64,000 nt of DNA from Dastarcus helophoroides (taxonomy: Eukaryota; Arthropoda; Insecta; Coleoptera; Bothrideridae), in contig CM053337.1 in assembly GCA_028583605.1 (NCBI GenBank), forward strand, positions 16,307,664 to 16,371,663, given 5' to 3'. The number at the start of each line of letters is the position of its first letter. The stretch's first letter is position 1. Positions 42,613 through 54,184 of the stretch are shown one piece after another. The notes under the pieces are model-generated. The model searched no databases and was not told the DNA's origin. It saw only the letters and a program-made list of their open reading frames with translations. Both the position numbers and the translations under genes were made by a program.

Positions 42613-45600
42613 ATGATAACAATTTACACTTTAATGCTCTTTTTAAGGTTCTGTCTTGGTAAAAATCACTTTAAACATCACATAATTATCGATAACATCA
42701 ACAATTACAGAAGCCAATTCTTCGATAGAAGATGCTATTAAGGAAGATCTCTTTTACATCTTCAAAAAAGCGACGAGGATCACCCAACCCAAGATCCATC
42801 AACATTTGGATCCCAACGACGTCGGTTACTATTTGTATTCGGATAAAATGATAAACGTCAAGTTAGATCCTAAAAATCCAAAACACATAAAGCGACACAG
42901 TAAGGTAATTTTTATTGTGCACGGATGGACCCATTCTAGGGCGAAACCATGGATCCGTGAGCTGACCAGCGCTTTTCTATTCAAAGACAAAACGTTGCAA
43001 GTGATCCAGGTCGATTGGAGGGTACCCGCCAATCAAATCTACTTGGTGTCATCGTGGAATACCAAACCAGTGGGTATGTTACAAGGCATTTACGGTACAT
43101 TTCCCTCAGTATCTCTGAAGATGATACTTTGGCTATCGAAACGCTTTAGAGCCACCTCTGTTGTGTTTTTTATCTTTCTTGGTTTCAGGGGACAAGATTT
43201 GTATTTCAATTTACTTCTGAGATAAGTGTCAACTGTCTCTAAGAGAAACTATCCGAGACCTACCTCTCGGATAGCTTAAGTCTCGGATAGCTTAAGTCTC
43301 GGATAGCTTAAGTCTCGGATAGCTTAAGTCTCGGATAGCTTAAGTCTCGGATAGCTTAAGTCTCGGAGAGCTTAAGTCTCATATAGTTTAAGTCTCGGAT
43401 GGCTTAAGTCTCGGATATATTAAGTCTCGGATGGCTTAAGCCTCGGATAGCTTAAGTATCGGATAGCTTAAGTCTCGGATAACTTAAGTCTCGGATAATT
43501 TAAGTCTCGGATAGCTTAAGTCTCGGATAGCTCAAGTCTCGGATGGCTGAAGTCTCGGATAGATTAAGTCTTGAATAGCCTAAGTCTCGGATAGCTTAAG
43601 TCTCGGATAGCTTAAGTCGCGGATCGATTAAGTCTCGGAGAGCTTAAGTCTCGGAGAGCTTAAGTCTCTAATAGCTTAAGTCTCGGATGGCTTAAGTTTC
43701 GGATATATTAAGTCTCGGATGGCTTAAGTCTCGGATAGCTTAAGTCTCGGATAGCTTAAATCTCGGATGGCTTAAGTCTCAGATAGATTAAGTCTCGGAT
43801 AGCCTAAGTCTCGGATAGTTTAAATCTTGGATAGCTTAAGTCTCGGATCGATTAAGTCTCAGATAGCTTAAGTCTCGGACAGCTTAAGTCTCGGATAGCT
43901 TAAGTCTCGGAGAGCTTAAGTCTCGGAGAGCTTAAGTCTCTAGTAGCTTAAGTCTCGGATGGCTTAAGTCTCGGATATATTAAGTCTCGGATGGCTTAAG
44001 TATCGAATAGCTTAAGTATCGGATAGCTTAAGTCTCGGATAGCTTAAGTCTCGGATAGCTTAAGTCTCGGATGGCTTAAGTCTCGGATAGATTAAGTCTC
44101 TAATAGCCTAAGTCTCGGATAGCTTAAGTCTCGGATAGCTCAAGTCTCGGAGAGCTTAAGTCTCGGAGAGCTTAAGTCTCTAGTAGCTTAAGTCTCGGAT
44201 GCCTTAAGTCTCGGATATATTAAGTCTCGGATGGCTTAAGTATCGGATAGCTTAAGTCTCCGATAGCTCAAGTCTCGGATGGCTTAAGTCTCGGATAGAT
44301 TAAATCTCGGATACCCTAAGTCTCGGATAGTTTAAGTCTCGGATAGGTTAAGTCTCGGATCGATTAGGTCTCAGATAGCTTAAGTCTCGGATGGCCTAAG
44401 TCTCGGATAGATTAAGTCTCTAATAGCCTAAGTCTCGGATAGCTTAAGTCTCGGATAGCTCAAGTCTCGGAGAGCTTAAGTCTCTAGTAGCTTAAGTCTC
44501 GGATGCCTTAAGTCTCGGATATATTAAGTCTCGGATGGCTTAAGTATCGGATAGCTTAAGTCTCCGATAGCTCAAGTCTCGGATGGCTTAAGTCTCGGAT
44601 AGATTAAATCTCGGATACCGTAAGTCTCGGATAGTTTAAGTCTCGGATAGCTTAAGTCTCGGATCGATTAGGTCTCAGATAGCTTAAGTCTCGGATAGCT
44701 TAAGTCTCGGATAGCTTAAGTCTCGGAGAGCTTAAGTCTCGGAGAGCTTAAGTCTCGGAGAGCTTAAGTCTCTAGTAGCTTAAGTCTCAGATGGCTTAAG
44801 TCTCGGATATATTAAGTCTCGGATGGCTTAAGTCTCGGATAGCTTAAGTATCGGATAGCTTAAGTTTCGGATAGCTTAAGTCTCGGATAGCTTAAGTCTC
44901 GGATAGCTTAAGTCTCGGATGGCTTAAGTCTCGGATAGATTAAGTCTCTAATAGCCTAAGTCTCGGATAGCTTAAGTCTCGGATAGCTTAAGTCTCGGAT
45001 AGCTTAAGTCTCGGATCGATTAAGTCTCATATAGTTTAAGTCTCGGATAGATTAAGTCTCGGATAGCTCTTCTCTCGCAATAGTTGACACTTATCTCACA
45101 GAGAAATGTATCGAATAAACTGTCTAATCTAAAGGCACTCTTAATCACTCGAGAGATTCTAATGCAGACTAACAGACTTGGAATATTTGTTGGATTCGAA
45201 GTTTGGAAACCAAAGATTGGTTTCGATTTTGTTAGATCTCTTCAGTGATATATCCAACTCGAATGCCACCAAATGTTGCAACAAGTAACCACTGTAAAAT
45301 CAACAAACGTCACCTGCGTGACTCTTAATGCTATCGTCATCTATCGGTCCATAGAGAAACTATGGCCAACGTCAACAAGAGAATTAACAAAGTTTAAATT
45401 AACGTTCGTTCTAGGAGAATTAATCGGAAACTTCATTATCAATCTAAGTAAACATCACCACGTGCCACCGTCCGAAATCCTGATAATAGGACATTCCCTG
45501 GGAGGACACGTGGCAGGCCACATAGGTAAAACGGTGCGTAACAAAACCGGTCAAAAAATTTCACGAATCGTAGCACTGGACCCATCCGGACATTTATTCG

Positions 45601-48600
45601 AATCGAAACCGAAGCCGGAAAGACTCAACGAAGACGACGCTCACGTAGTACAAATTATCCACACCGACGGGGGCAATCTAGGCGTCCAAGACCCTTGGGG
45701 CAATCAAGATTTCTACCCGAACGGCGGCATGGACCAACCGGGTTGCATGGAGGTCGACATGACCGATTTTTCCACCATAGAAGAAACCAGTAAGTGGAAC
45801 TGACCGGTTCTTGGTTATCTTCAAAAATTGAAATACAAATCTCTAAATATCTCTCTGAAGATCCCAAAATCAGATGTAATTATTTTTAGACTTATACTTC
45901 TTCCGGGATTGGATCGTGTCAAAGAACTACTAAAAGTGTTCGACGTTTCGCCCACCATCGTAGGGGGCTTCTTCAGGAACAAAGAAAGAAAAATAGATGA
46001 AATGAGGGAATATGCAAAAAAGAAAAATAAAAATAAAAGGCCAATTTCATATTCCCTCATTTCATCTATTTTTCTTTCTTTGTTCCTGAAGAAGCCCCCT
46101 ACGATGGTGGGCGAAACGTCGAACACTTTTAGTAGTTCTTTGACGCGGTCCAATCCCGGAAGAAGTATATCCTGTACTGACTCTGGCCGTGGAAGCCTTC
46201 GTTATCATTTTTAGACTTGTACTCAAATTTTCGGTTTTTCCTCGACATTTCAGCTTTTTCTTTTGACAGTTCAGCATTTTCTTTCGAAATTTCAAATTTA
46301 AATTGAAATTTTAAGTTTAAATTGAAATGTCATACATAAACTTAGTACTTCTATACTTTTTTTTTCCAAAATTTTAATTCAAAAATCAAAATTTAATTAT
46401 TTTTTAAAGTACTGTGTAATTGTCGAGTTTTTTCATCAAATTTTCGTGCTTTTCTTTTAAACGTTTGGCTTTTTCTCTCTAGAAATTTTAAATTTAAATT
46501 GACATATCGAATTTTACCCGCAGTTGTTACTTTTTTCCTAAAATATTGATTTTAAAATCAGAATGTAATTATGTTTAAACTTGTTCTTAAATTCTTGAAA
46601 TTGCAGGTTTTTCTTAGATTTGTTTCGACTTAAAAAGTCAAAATTTCGTTTTTTTTCTGAGTTCTTAGATTTTTTTTACGTAGTGTTGACTTTTTCTCGA
46701 AACTTCGTCTAGAGGCCTCAAATTACGCACGTTTTCTCGAACTTTTTCGTTAAACTTATTTTTTTATAAATCTCAAGTTTTCTCAGAATTGCAACTTTTT
46801 TCCAAAAAATCGTTAACCAAAACTTGGAATTGTGATCAAAAAATGTCGACCCCAAAATTTAAACAACTTTTTTATCGAAAATTCGTCGTCAATTTCGATT
46901 ATCTTTTAAGAAAGTTTAGCTTTTTTTTTGTTTGGTGGAACGAACTGGTCCTTGATTATTTTCAAAAATTGAAATACAAATCTTGTCCCCTAAAACCAAG
47001 AAAAATTAAAAAACACAACAAAGATTGTCGAAACGCGTTAGAGCAACCTTTGTTGTGTTTTTTTAATCTTTCTTGGTTTCAGTCAGTATCTCTCTGAAGA
47101 TGAATAGCTTGGCTGCCGAAACGCGTTAGAGTAACCTTTGTTGTGTTTTTAATCTTTCTTGGTTTCAAGGAACAAGATTTCTATTTCAATTTTCGAGTAA
47201 GTGAAAATGATGGTTAATCACCAGAGACCGGTTTGCATATGCAGGATTTTCAATTCGTTTCATTCGTTCCCAAATTTCAATTTTATTCCAAAATTCGACT
47301 TTTTCTTAAAATTGACTTTCTTTGAAAAATTTCGAGGGTCGACCGTCGAAATTTCGAGGGTCGACCGTCGAAATTTCGAGGGTCGACCGTCGAAATTTCG
47401 ACGGTTTTCTCGAAATGTCGCCCCGTTTTCCAAATTTCGTTATTTTAGGTTCATTTTTTTAAAAATGTGGATATTTTAGAATTTTAATGTCTAGAAATTC
47501 TGACTAAATTTCTAAAGTTTCTGGAAATTGAAACTTCCGCTTAGAAATTTAGCTTTTTTCTCGAAATTCCGTTATTTTGCTTAAGATTTCTTACTTACGA
47601 ATTAGAGCTTTCAAATATTTTGACTGTTTGCTTAAAATTTGTCTTTGTCTCGAAATTTCCATATTTATTTTAAATTTCGGTATTTAATATTTCTGAAAAT
47701 GACGACTTTTTCTTCAAATTTGATCTTTTTTTTTAATTTGGATCTTTTATTTGAAATATCTATTTTTTTTTAAATTCGTTCGAAAAATTTGTTTTCGGAA
47801 ATTTACATTTTTTTCTTCAAATTCGTCTTTCTTTCGAAATTTTAACATTTTTCTTAAAGTCGTCTTTTCGAAATTTCCACCTTTACGATCCCGCAAATCC
47901 CAACTTTTTTTCAAAGTTCGCCTTTTTCTCAAAATTTCGATTTTTTTTTGTTTAAACTTCGTCTTTTTCGTAGACAACTATTTTCAAAAATTTACCTTTC
48001 TACGTTAAATTTCAGTTGTTTTCTTAAAGTTTTGTCTTTTCGAAATATGTCGTCTTTTTCGGGATTTTGGATTCGCTTCATTCGTTCCCAAATTTCAATT
48101 TTATTCCAAAATTCGACTTTTTCTTAAAATTGACTTTCTTTGAAAAATTTCGAGGGTCGACCGTCGAAATTTCGAGGGTCGACCGTCGAAATTTCGACGG
48201 TTTTCTCGAAATGTCGCCTTGTTTTCGAAATTTCGTTATTTTAGGTTCATTTTTTTAAAAATGTGGATATTTTAGAATTTTAATGTCTAGAAATTCTGAC
48301 TAAATTTCTAAAGTTTCTGGAAATTGAAACTTCCGCTTAGAAATTTAGCTTTTTTGTCGAAATTCCGTTATTTTGCTTAAGATTAGATTCTTTTTGAAAT
48401 TTCTTACTTACGAATTAGAGCTTTCAAATATTTTGACTGTTTGCTTAAAATTTGTCTTTGTCTCGAAATTTCCATATTTATTTTAAAATTCGGTATTTAA
48501 TATTTCTGAAAATGACGACTTTTTCTTCAAATTTGATCTTTTTTTTTTAAATTTGGATCTTTTATTTGAAATATCTATTTTTTTTTAATTCGTTCGAAAA

Positions 48601-50634
48601 ACTTGTTTTCAGAAATTTACATTTTTTCCTTCAAATTCGTCTTTCTTTTGAAATTTTAACATTTTTCTTAAAATCGTCTTTTCGAAATTTCCACCTTTAC
48701 GATCCCGCAAATCCCAACTTTTTTTCAAAGTTCGCCTTTTTCTCAAAATTTCGATTTTTTTTTGTTTAAACTTCGTCTTTTTCGTAGACAGCTATTTTCA
48801 AAAATTTACCTTTCTACGTTAAATTTCAGTTGTTTTCTTAAAGTTTTGTCTTTTCGAAATATGTCGTCTTTTTCGGGATTTTGGATTCGCTTCATTCGTT
48901 CCCAAATTTCAATTTTATTCCAAAATTCGACTTTTTCTTAAAATTGACTTTCTTTGAAAAATTTCGAGGGTCGACCGTCGAAATTTCGAGGGTCGACCGT
49001 CGAAATTTCGATGGTTTTCTCGAAATGTCGCCTTGCTTTCGAAATTTCGTTATTTTAGGTTCATTTTTTTAAAAATGTGGATATTTTAGAATCTTAATGT
49101 CTAGAAATTCTGACTAAATTTCTAAAGTTTCTGGAAATTGAAACTTCCGCTTAGAAATTTAGCTTTTTTGTCGAAATTCCGTTATTTTGCTTAAGATTAG
49201 ATTCTTTTTGAAATTTCTTACTTACGAATTAGAGCTTTCAAATATTTTGACTGTTTGCTTAAAATTTGTCGTTGTCTCGAAATTTCCATATTTATTTTAA
49301 AATTCGGTATTTAATATTTCTGAAAATGACGACTTTTTCTTCAAATTTGATCTTTTTTTTTAATTTGGATCTTTTATTTGAAATATCTATTTTTTTTAAA
49401 TTCGTTCGAAAAATTTGTTTTCGGAAATTTACATTTTTTTCTTCAAATTCGTCTTTCTTTCGAAATTTTAACATTTTTCTTAAAATCGTCTTTTCGAAAT
49501 TTCCACCTTTACGATCCCGCAAATCCCAACTTTTTTTCAAAGTTCACCTTTTTCTCAAAATTTCGATTTTTTTTGTTTAAACTTTGTCTCTTTCGTAAAC
49601 AGCTATTTTCAAAAATTTACCTTTCTACGTTAAATTTCAGTTTTCTTAAAGTTTTGTCTTTTCGAAATATGTCGTCTTTTTCGGAATTTTGGATTCGCTT
49701 CATTCGTCCCCAAATTTCAATTTTATTCCAAAATTCGACTGTTTCTTAAAACGGATTTTCTTTGAAAAATTTCGAGGGTCGATCGTCGAAATTTCGACCA
49801 GTTTTCTCAAAATTCCACTTTGTTTTCGAAATTCTTTTATTTTCGGTTTACTTTTCTGAAAATTTCGATATTTTAAAATCTCAATGTCTAGAAATGTTGA
49901 CTGAATTCCTAGTTTCTGAAAATTTAGACTTTTTCTTCGATTTTTCTATTTGTAGAACGAACTGCTCCTTGGTTACCTTTAAAAATTTTATTGTTACACA
50001 AATCTGACTATTTTTTAATCTTTCTTGATTTCAGGGGAGAAGATTTGTATATCAATAAAATTTTCTTCTCGAAATTTAGCTTTATTCTTCCTCGAAATTT
50101 AACTTTTTTTCCAAAATTTTGATCTTTTCTTTTAAAACGGATGTTTTTTCAAAATTAGACTGCAATGTGAAACTTCTACTTTTTGTTATTTTCATTCAAA
50201 CACCTCTTTTGAAATTCCTTCATTTTTTTTTTAAACAATAATTAACAGCATTATTACTTAAAGTTGCATATTTTGAAACTTTTGGTGCATATTTTAAGCA
50301 CTTTGTTTGCATATTTCAAGCTTTTTATATTGCATATAATCAGGTCTCTCGTAATCACACCGTAAACTATTTATTTTTAGTTTATTGCGACCACCACAGG
50401 GCCTACGAAATTTACATTGAAGCAGTGATGAATCCCGATCGGTTCTTGAGCAGAAAATGCGACAGTTGGGCCAAATATCAAAGTGGAAAATGCGATAGAG
50501 AAGTGACAACGGTCGGGGACTACGATAGCAGGAAGATGGGGCAATTTTTTTTGGAGACGAATTACGAGAAACCTTTCGGAAGAAAAAAGATTACCGCATC
50601 TAGGGAAATATTTAAACCAATTTTTTCATTCTGA
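42613..50634 (+). CDS. L5: secreted lipase / phospholipase A1-like, catalytically intact
   Basis: Exons 42613-42658 (signal peptide MITIYTLMLFLRFCLG), 42711-43073, 45415-45789 and 50381-50634 join to 345 residues. Intron 1 is only 52 bases, while introns 2 (2.3 kb) and 3 (4.6 kb) are nearly all satellite. Motifs: IVHGWTHS, GHSLGG (Ser about 164), ALDPSGH, FYPNGG, PGC, CDHHRAY with the catalytic His. The GTID string before FYPNGG reads GNQD and a Cys found there in L1 and L4 is Trp, so a possible extra disulphide is missing. Lid about 16 residues. Sister in sequence to L4. Likely active and secreted. It converges tail to tail with L6. Confidence 0.88.
43095..43220 (+). mobile_element. Single arm of foldback family A in L5 intron 2
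   Basis: CAGTATCTCTGAAGATGATA, ACTTTGGCTATCGAAACGC and TTGGTTTCAGGGGACAAG. No left arm is present. It directly precedes the 16-bp satellite. Confidence 0.7.
43255..45078. repeat. 16-bp satellite (CTCGGATAGCTTAAGT), about 113 copies, in L5 intron 2
   Basis: Near-perfect head-to-tail array. Nearly every unit contains CTTAAG. Variants (GATGGC, GATATAT, GATCGAT, GAGAGC, CTAGTAGC) recur in the same order, with the CTCTAGTAGC variant near 43930, 44175, 44480 and 44770, so there is a higher-order repeat of about 245-310 bases. The right edge runs into TCGCAATAGTTGACACTTAT, an inverted match to ATAAGTGTCAACTGT at the left edge. Confidence 0.95.
45170..45268. repeat. Dispersed repeat D, inverted
   Basis: Inverse of the copy at 13270: TTGGATTCGAAGTTTGGAAA, TTTTGTTAGATCTC and ATCCAACTCGAATGCCA. 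Lies just upstream of L5 exon 3. Confidence 0.6.
45888..46206. mobile_element. Foldback family C with hammerhead-like core
   Basis: Palindrome with arms of about 130 bases: TATACTTCTTCCGGGATTGG, AAAGAACTACTAAAAGTGTT, CGACGTTTCGCCCACCATCG, AGGGGGCTTCTTCAGGAACA and their inverse, around AAAAAGAAAAATAAAAATAA. The tail TCCTGTACTGACTCTGGCCG is shared with 10303-10322. In L5 intron 3. The right arm contains CTGAAGA, a GCCC/GGGC stem, GAAAC and GTC (see findings). Confidence 0.85.
46210..46950. repeat. Diverged A/T motif tract in L5 intron 3
   Basis: Loosely repeated TTTTTCTCGAAATTTCGAC-type sequence, with no gene or element recognisable. Confidence 0.5.
46955..47190. mobile_element. Foldback family A, with partly duplicated right arm
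   Basis: Left arm CTTGTCCCCTAAAACCAAGA joins abruptly to a right-arm fragment CGCGTTAGAGCAACCTTTGT, followed by a fuller right arm CAGTATCTCTCTGAAGATGA with TTGGTTTCAAGGAACAAG. It borders the right arm of the large inverted duplication, mirroring the copy at 40735. Confidence 0.7.
47183..50273. repeat. Right arm of the large inverted duplication; ~815-bp unit three times
   Basis: Unit boundaries are marked by TTCGCTTCATTCGTTCCCAA-type strings at about 47263, 48070, 48885 and 49696. Each unit includes GAGGGTCGACCGTCGAAATT once to three times and CCACCTTTACGATCCCGCAA. The last part (49700-50273) matches the outer end of the left arm. Frames in it repeat because the DNA repeats. Occupies most of L5 intron 3. 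Confidence 0.88.
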
Positions 50635-50673
50635 ATTCTAATTTCATTAGAGTTTTTTAAACTTAAACAGAAA

Positions 50674-50679
50674 AATAAA
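50674..50679 (+). terminator. Polyadenylation signal of L5
   Basis: AATAAA 40 bases after the L5 stop codon, at the usual distance. Confidence 0.6.
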
Positions 50680-50756
50680 TATTTATCCTGAAGGTTTGTT
50701 TACTTGTTTACGTATTTGGGGGGATTACTGCTACTTAATTCGAAAAAAAAAATCGA

Positions 50757-51300
50757 AGGATTCTAAAAAAAGTTGAAAAATCCAAAAATAAATCGCAAGA
50801 TTCAAAACCGAATTATTTTTAAAAAAATAGAAAGATTCAAATAAAAGTTGAAAGATTAAAAAGGCGAAAAATTTCGAAGAAAAGTCGGGAGTCGAAAAAT
50901 TCGAAGAAAACTCGGGAGTCGAAAAATTCGAAGAAAACTCGGGAGTCGAAAAATTCGAAGAAGAGTCGAAAGATTCTAAAGGACGTCAAAAAATGTGAAA
51001 AGAGACGAAAAAGTCAGAATAAAAGTCAAAGGATTCTAAAAAAAAGTTGAAAAATCCAAAAATAAATCGCAAGATTCAAAACAGAATTATTTTTTAAAAA
51101 ATAGAATGATTCAAATAAAAGTTGAAAGATTAAAAAGGCGAAAAATTTCGAAGAAATGTCGGGAGTCGAAAAATTCGAAGAAAACTCGTGAGTCGAAAAA
51201 TTCGAAGAAAACTCGGGAGTCGAAAAATTCGAAGAAAAGTCGAAAGATTGTAAAGAACGTCAAAAAATGTGAAAAGAGACGAAAAAGTCAGAAAAAAATA
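50757..51300. repeat. Tandem duplication of about 267 bp between L5 and L6
   Basis: Two near-identical copies (50757-51022 and 51024-51292) contain AAGTTGAAAAATCCAAAAAT, AAATCGCAAGATTCAAAAC and three to four GGGAGTCGAAAAATTCGAAG subrepeats. It fills the short convergent intergenic space. Confidence 0.85.
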
Positions 51301-51487
51301 TTGTAGGATTCAAAGAAAAGTCTAAAAATTTGAATAAAACTTCAGAAATTCTCAAGAAAGTCGAAAAAATTGAAAAATCTGAAACATGGATGGAGTTTTC
51401 AAATTATTTTACGAATTTAACTTGATGACGAAATTAATGAGTAGCGCAAAGATATTAAAAATCAAGTTTTTTATTTAATTACACTAT

Positions 51488-51493
51488 TTTATT
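51488..51493 (-). terminator. Polyadenylation signal of L6
   Basis: AATAAA on the minus strand (TTTATT on the plus), 34 bases past the L6 stop codon. Confidence 0.55.
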
Positions 51494-51527
51494 AATTACA
51501 GTAGTTTCAAACTGTCACCAGAATTCA

Positions 51528-53734
51528 TTATTCGATATTTTTCTTTTGTTGCGTTTCACAACCTTGAGTTGTACTCTCTGGAAACATTCTGGCTTCTATT
51601 TCTTCCGATCCTGACGCATTTGGGTCATCTTTTTCTTCGGGTTCATCTTTCTCTTCCGCTTCAGGGGTCGTCCCTTCCTCAATGGAACTATCAACGATCG
51701 AAAATCCCTCTTCACTCTTATCATCATCCGGATAATCCACCTCTTCAGAATTATTATCATCGTCTTCGGTCGTCGTTCTATGTTTACCGGTGAAAGCGAA
51801 CGGCGCTTCGGGTTCCGTTTCGAAAAAATACTGACCTGTGGCGTTGGTACCGATGTCCGCAAGCGACACCGGTGGCGCCCACACGTTACATTTCTCCGAC
51901 TGAAAAGCTACCCAATTCTGACACTTGTACCCCAAAAACCCCAGAGGATTTTCCAACGCTTCTATCATATACTCGACGCTCCTCCTCATCCCGCAAAGCG
52001 CTAAAACATCACATTTTAAACTCGAGCACCTTCGACTGTCAACTCACCTCCGGCCGAAGGCTCTAAGGCCAAACTCAACCTCGCCTCCTTACAACCCGGT
52101 TGGTTGACGCCCCCGTTGGCGAAAAAATCCACGTTACCGATGAGATTCTCGGTGCCAATGACGCCTGCGGTCGTGTGGAGGACGTGGACGTGATCGGCGT
52201 CGTCTTTCGAAAGATAGGTGCGATCGTTGGTGCCGCTCATCAGACTGGATTCTATGGGATCCAAGGCTACGATTCGGCCAACTTTCTCTCCGGTCACGTT
52301 GAGGTACATTCTGGCGGCGTAGCCGGCGATTTGGGCGCCGAGGCCCAACGCGAAAAACGAAACTTGGGGACCTTCGATCTCGAACCCGCGGCGAAGTTTG
52401 GACAGAAATTTGAAAATAAGGGTACCTGGAAGAATTGTCAGATTATAAATTGATTGCAAATAGGCAGCGCTCTGGTATTGTTAAAGACGCTGTTTTTAAA
52501 AGAAAGTAATTTTAATAAATACTTATCCGAACAACTTTTCTTTTCAAATCGACTTAAATCTTTTAAATTTCTAAAACATTTTACAACATTTCCATCCCAA
52601 ATTATTGTATCTTTTGCGATAGTTCCAATAATGTAAGTATGTAAAGTAATTCAAAGGAAGATTTAATTTATCTTTCGAAATTTCAAACCTAACCTCAAAA
52701 TTGGTTTTTTACACTTTCTGATTTTTCTAGATATTTCGATCCCCAATTTGAAAGTAAAATTTTATTTGGAAAAATGATCATCACTTTGAAACTGAGCCAA
52801 AACATATGAAAAGCCAAAATATGAGGAAAAGCAAAAAAACGCAAATTTCAACGTTAACTCAAAACAGGCTTTTTTAATTTGTTTGATTTTATAGATATTT
52901 TGATCGCTAATTTCGAAATAAAATTTAATTTGGGAAAATGGTCACCGTTTTGAAAATAATTCAAAATGTATGATAAAGAAAAAATGTTAGAAAAACTAAA
53001 ATTTCAAATTTAAATCAAGCACTTTGATCAAAAACTTTTTTTTTTGAAGAAAGGAAACTTTAGTTCCCTTTATTAAACTTCTTGTCGTATTTTTGTAAAT
53101 GGAAGGAAAAAAAGTAATATCTAATCAAAAGCGCACACTGAATTCTTTAATCAAAAAGGCACACTGAATTCCCTAATCAAAAACGCACACTACATTGCCC
53201 AAAATAGGATCAAAAAATCCAAAACGAAAGATAACGACCCAAAAGACTTCCCAACCGCAAAACTCACCCACTTGCTCCCTGTCGAGGATGCTCATCACGT
53301 AAGGCTTCGGGTTGGTCGTCTGCCAATCGATCTGCACCACGCACGACTTCTGATTGTAATTCAACAGCGCCTTCGACATATCCTGAAACCAATCCACGTT
53401 GGGCCACCAACCGTGAATAATCAAATAAATATCCATCCCTTTGCAATCGTCGAATATAGACAGATACTGTATGTCGAATTCGGTGCGTCCATGCTCGTAC
53501 TTGGGCGTTACCAAATAGAATTTAGTGGTTTTTTCTATCGGTTGGGGTGGCATCACCCAATTCACCAAAGCGGCCAAACCGTTTTTCACCGCAGAGGGGA
53601 TTCTGGCGATAAAAGTTAACCAGCCGGCTTCTACGCTCGTGGTACCCGCCCCTGGGGATAAATAAGGGGCGCATTCGAAACAGCTGAAATACTTACTTAC
53701 CTAAGAGGATCATAATTAGAAACTGGCGTGACAT
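51528..53734 (-). CDS. L6: lipase-family pseudoenzyme with acidic C-terminal tail
   Basis: Minus-strand exons 53734-53701 (signal peptide MSRQFLIMILLG), 53651-53268, 52425-52048 and 52000-51528 join to 422 residues. The lipase core is recognisable: LIIHGWWPN, VVQIDW, ALDPIES, HVLHTTAG, FFANGG, PGC. The nucleophile elbow reads ALGLGAQ, so Ser is Gly. The Asp is kept. The His position in the last exon reads CGMRRS, so His is Met. After the normal end (YFFETEPEAPFAF) about 75 extra residues follow, rich in Asp and Glu (TTTEDDDNN, PDDDKSEE, EEKDEPEEKDD). The open frame and good splice sites argue for a functional secreted protein without hydrolase activity. A storage, lipid-carrier or calcium-binding role is speculation. 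Closest relative in the window is L7. Confidence 0.88.
52640..53160. repeat. Duplicated A/T sequence in L6 intron 2
   Basis: Two diverged copies of a segment of about 180 bases containing TTTTAGATATTTTGATC-type and AAAATTTAATTTGGGAAAAT strings (about 52680-52850 and 52860-53030). No exon. Confidence 0.45.
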
Positions 53735-54184
53735 TTTTATGCCAGAAATTTATTTTAGAAGCTCCATAACGTCACAGATGTTCGAATGGGAACGTTTGCT
53801 TGAATTATGATCTATTGTTCGATTAAACTTACGACAAGTAAAAAAAAAGTAATAAAACGGTAAAATAGTACAAATTAATGGCACCCGAAAGAAGCTGACG
53901 ATATTTCTACTTGAAAATGCCCAAGAAATTTGTCATAATTAATACTTCTGTCGTCTTTATCAAAAGCATTCAATTTTTAATTAAACACCAACGTTTGGAA
54001 TTTACAGTTTTATAAATAAATTTAGATTTGATGTAGTTAAAAATTATTGGACCATTTTGTTTTTTAGTCTCGAAACTTTCTTGGTAAAACTGCCAATTGC
54101 GTAAGAACAGGAATATGCGAATGTCAAAAATTATTGAGTACTTTCAATGAAGCTTTATCTTTATAAATAAAAAAAAATCGAAGG
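53735..54184. other. Upstream region of L6
   Basis: A/T-rich single-copy-looking sequence that should contain the L6 promoter on the minus strand. A TAAAATAAA string lies about 20 bases before the start codon but is too close to be a TATA box. Nothing else is identifiable. Confidence 0.35.
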
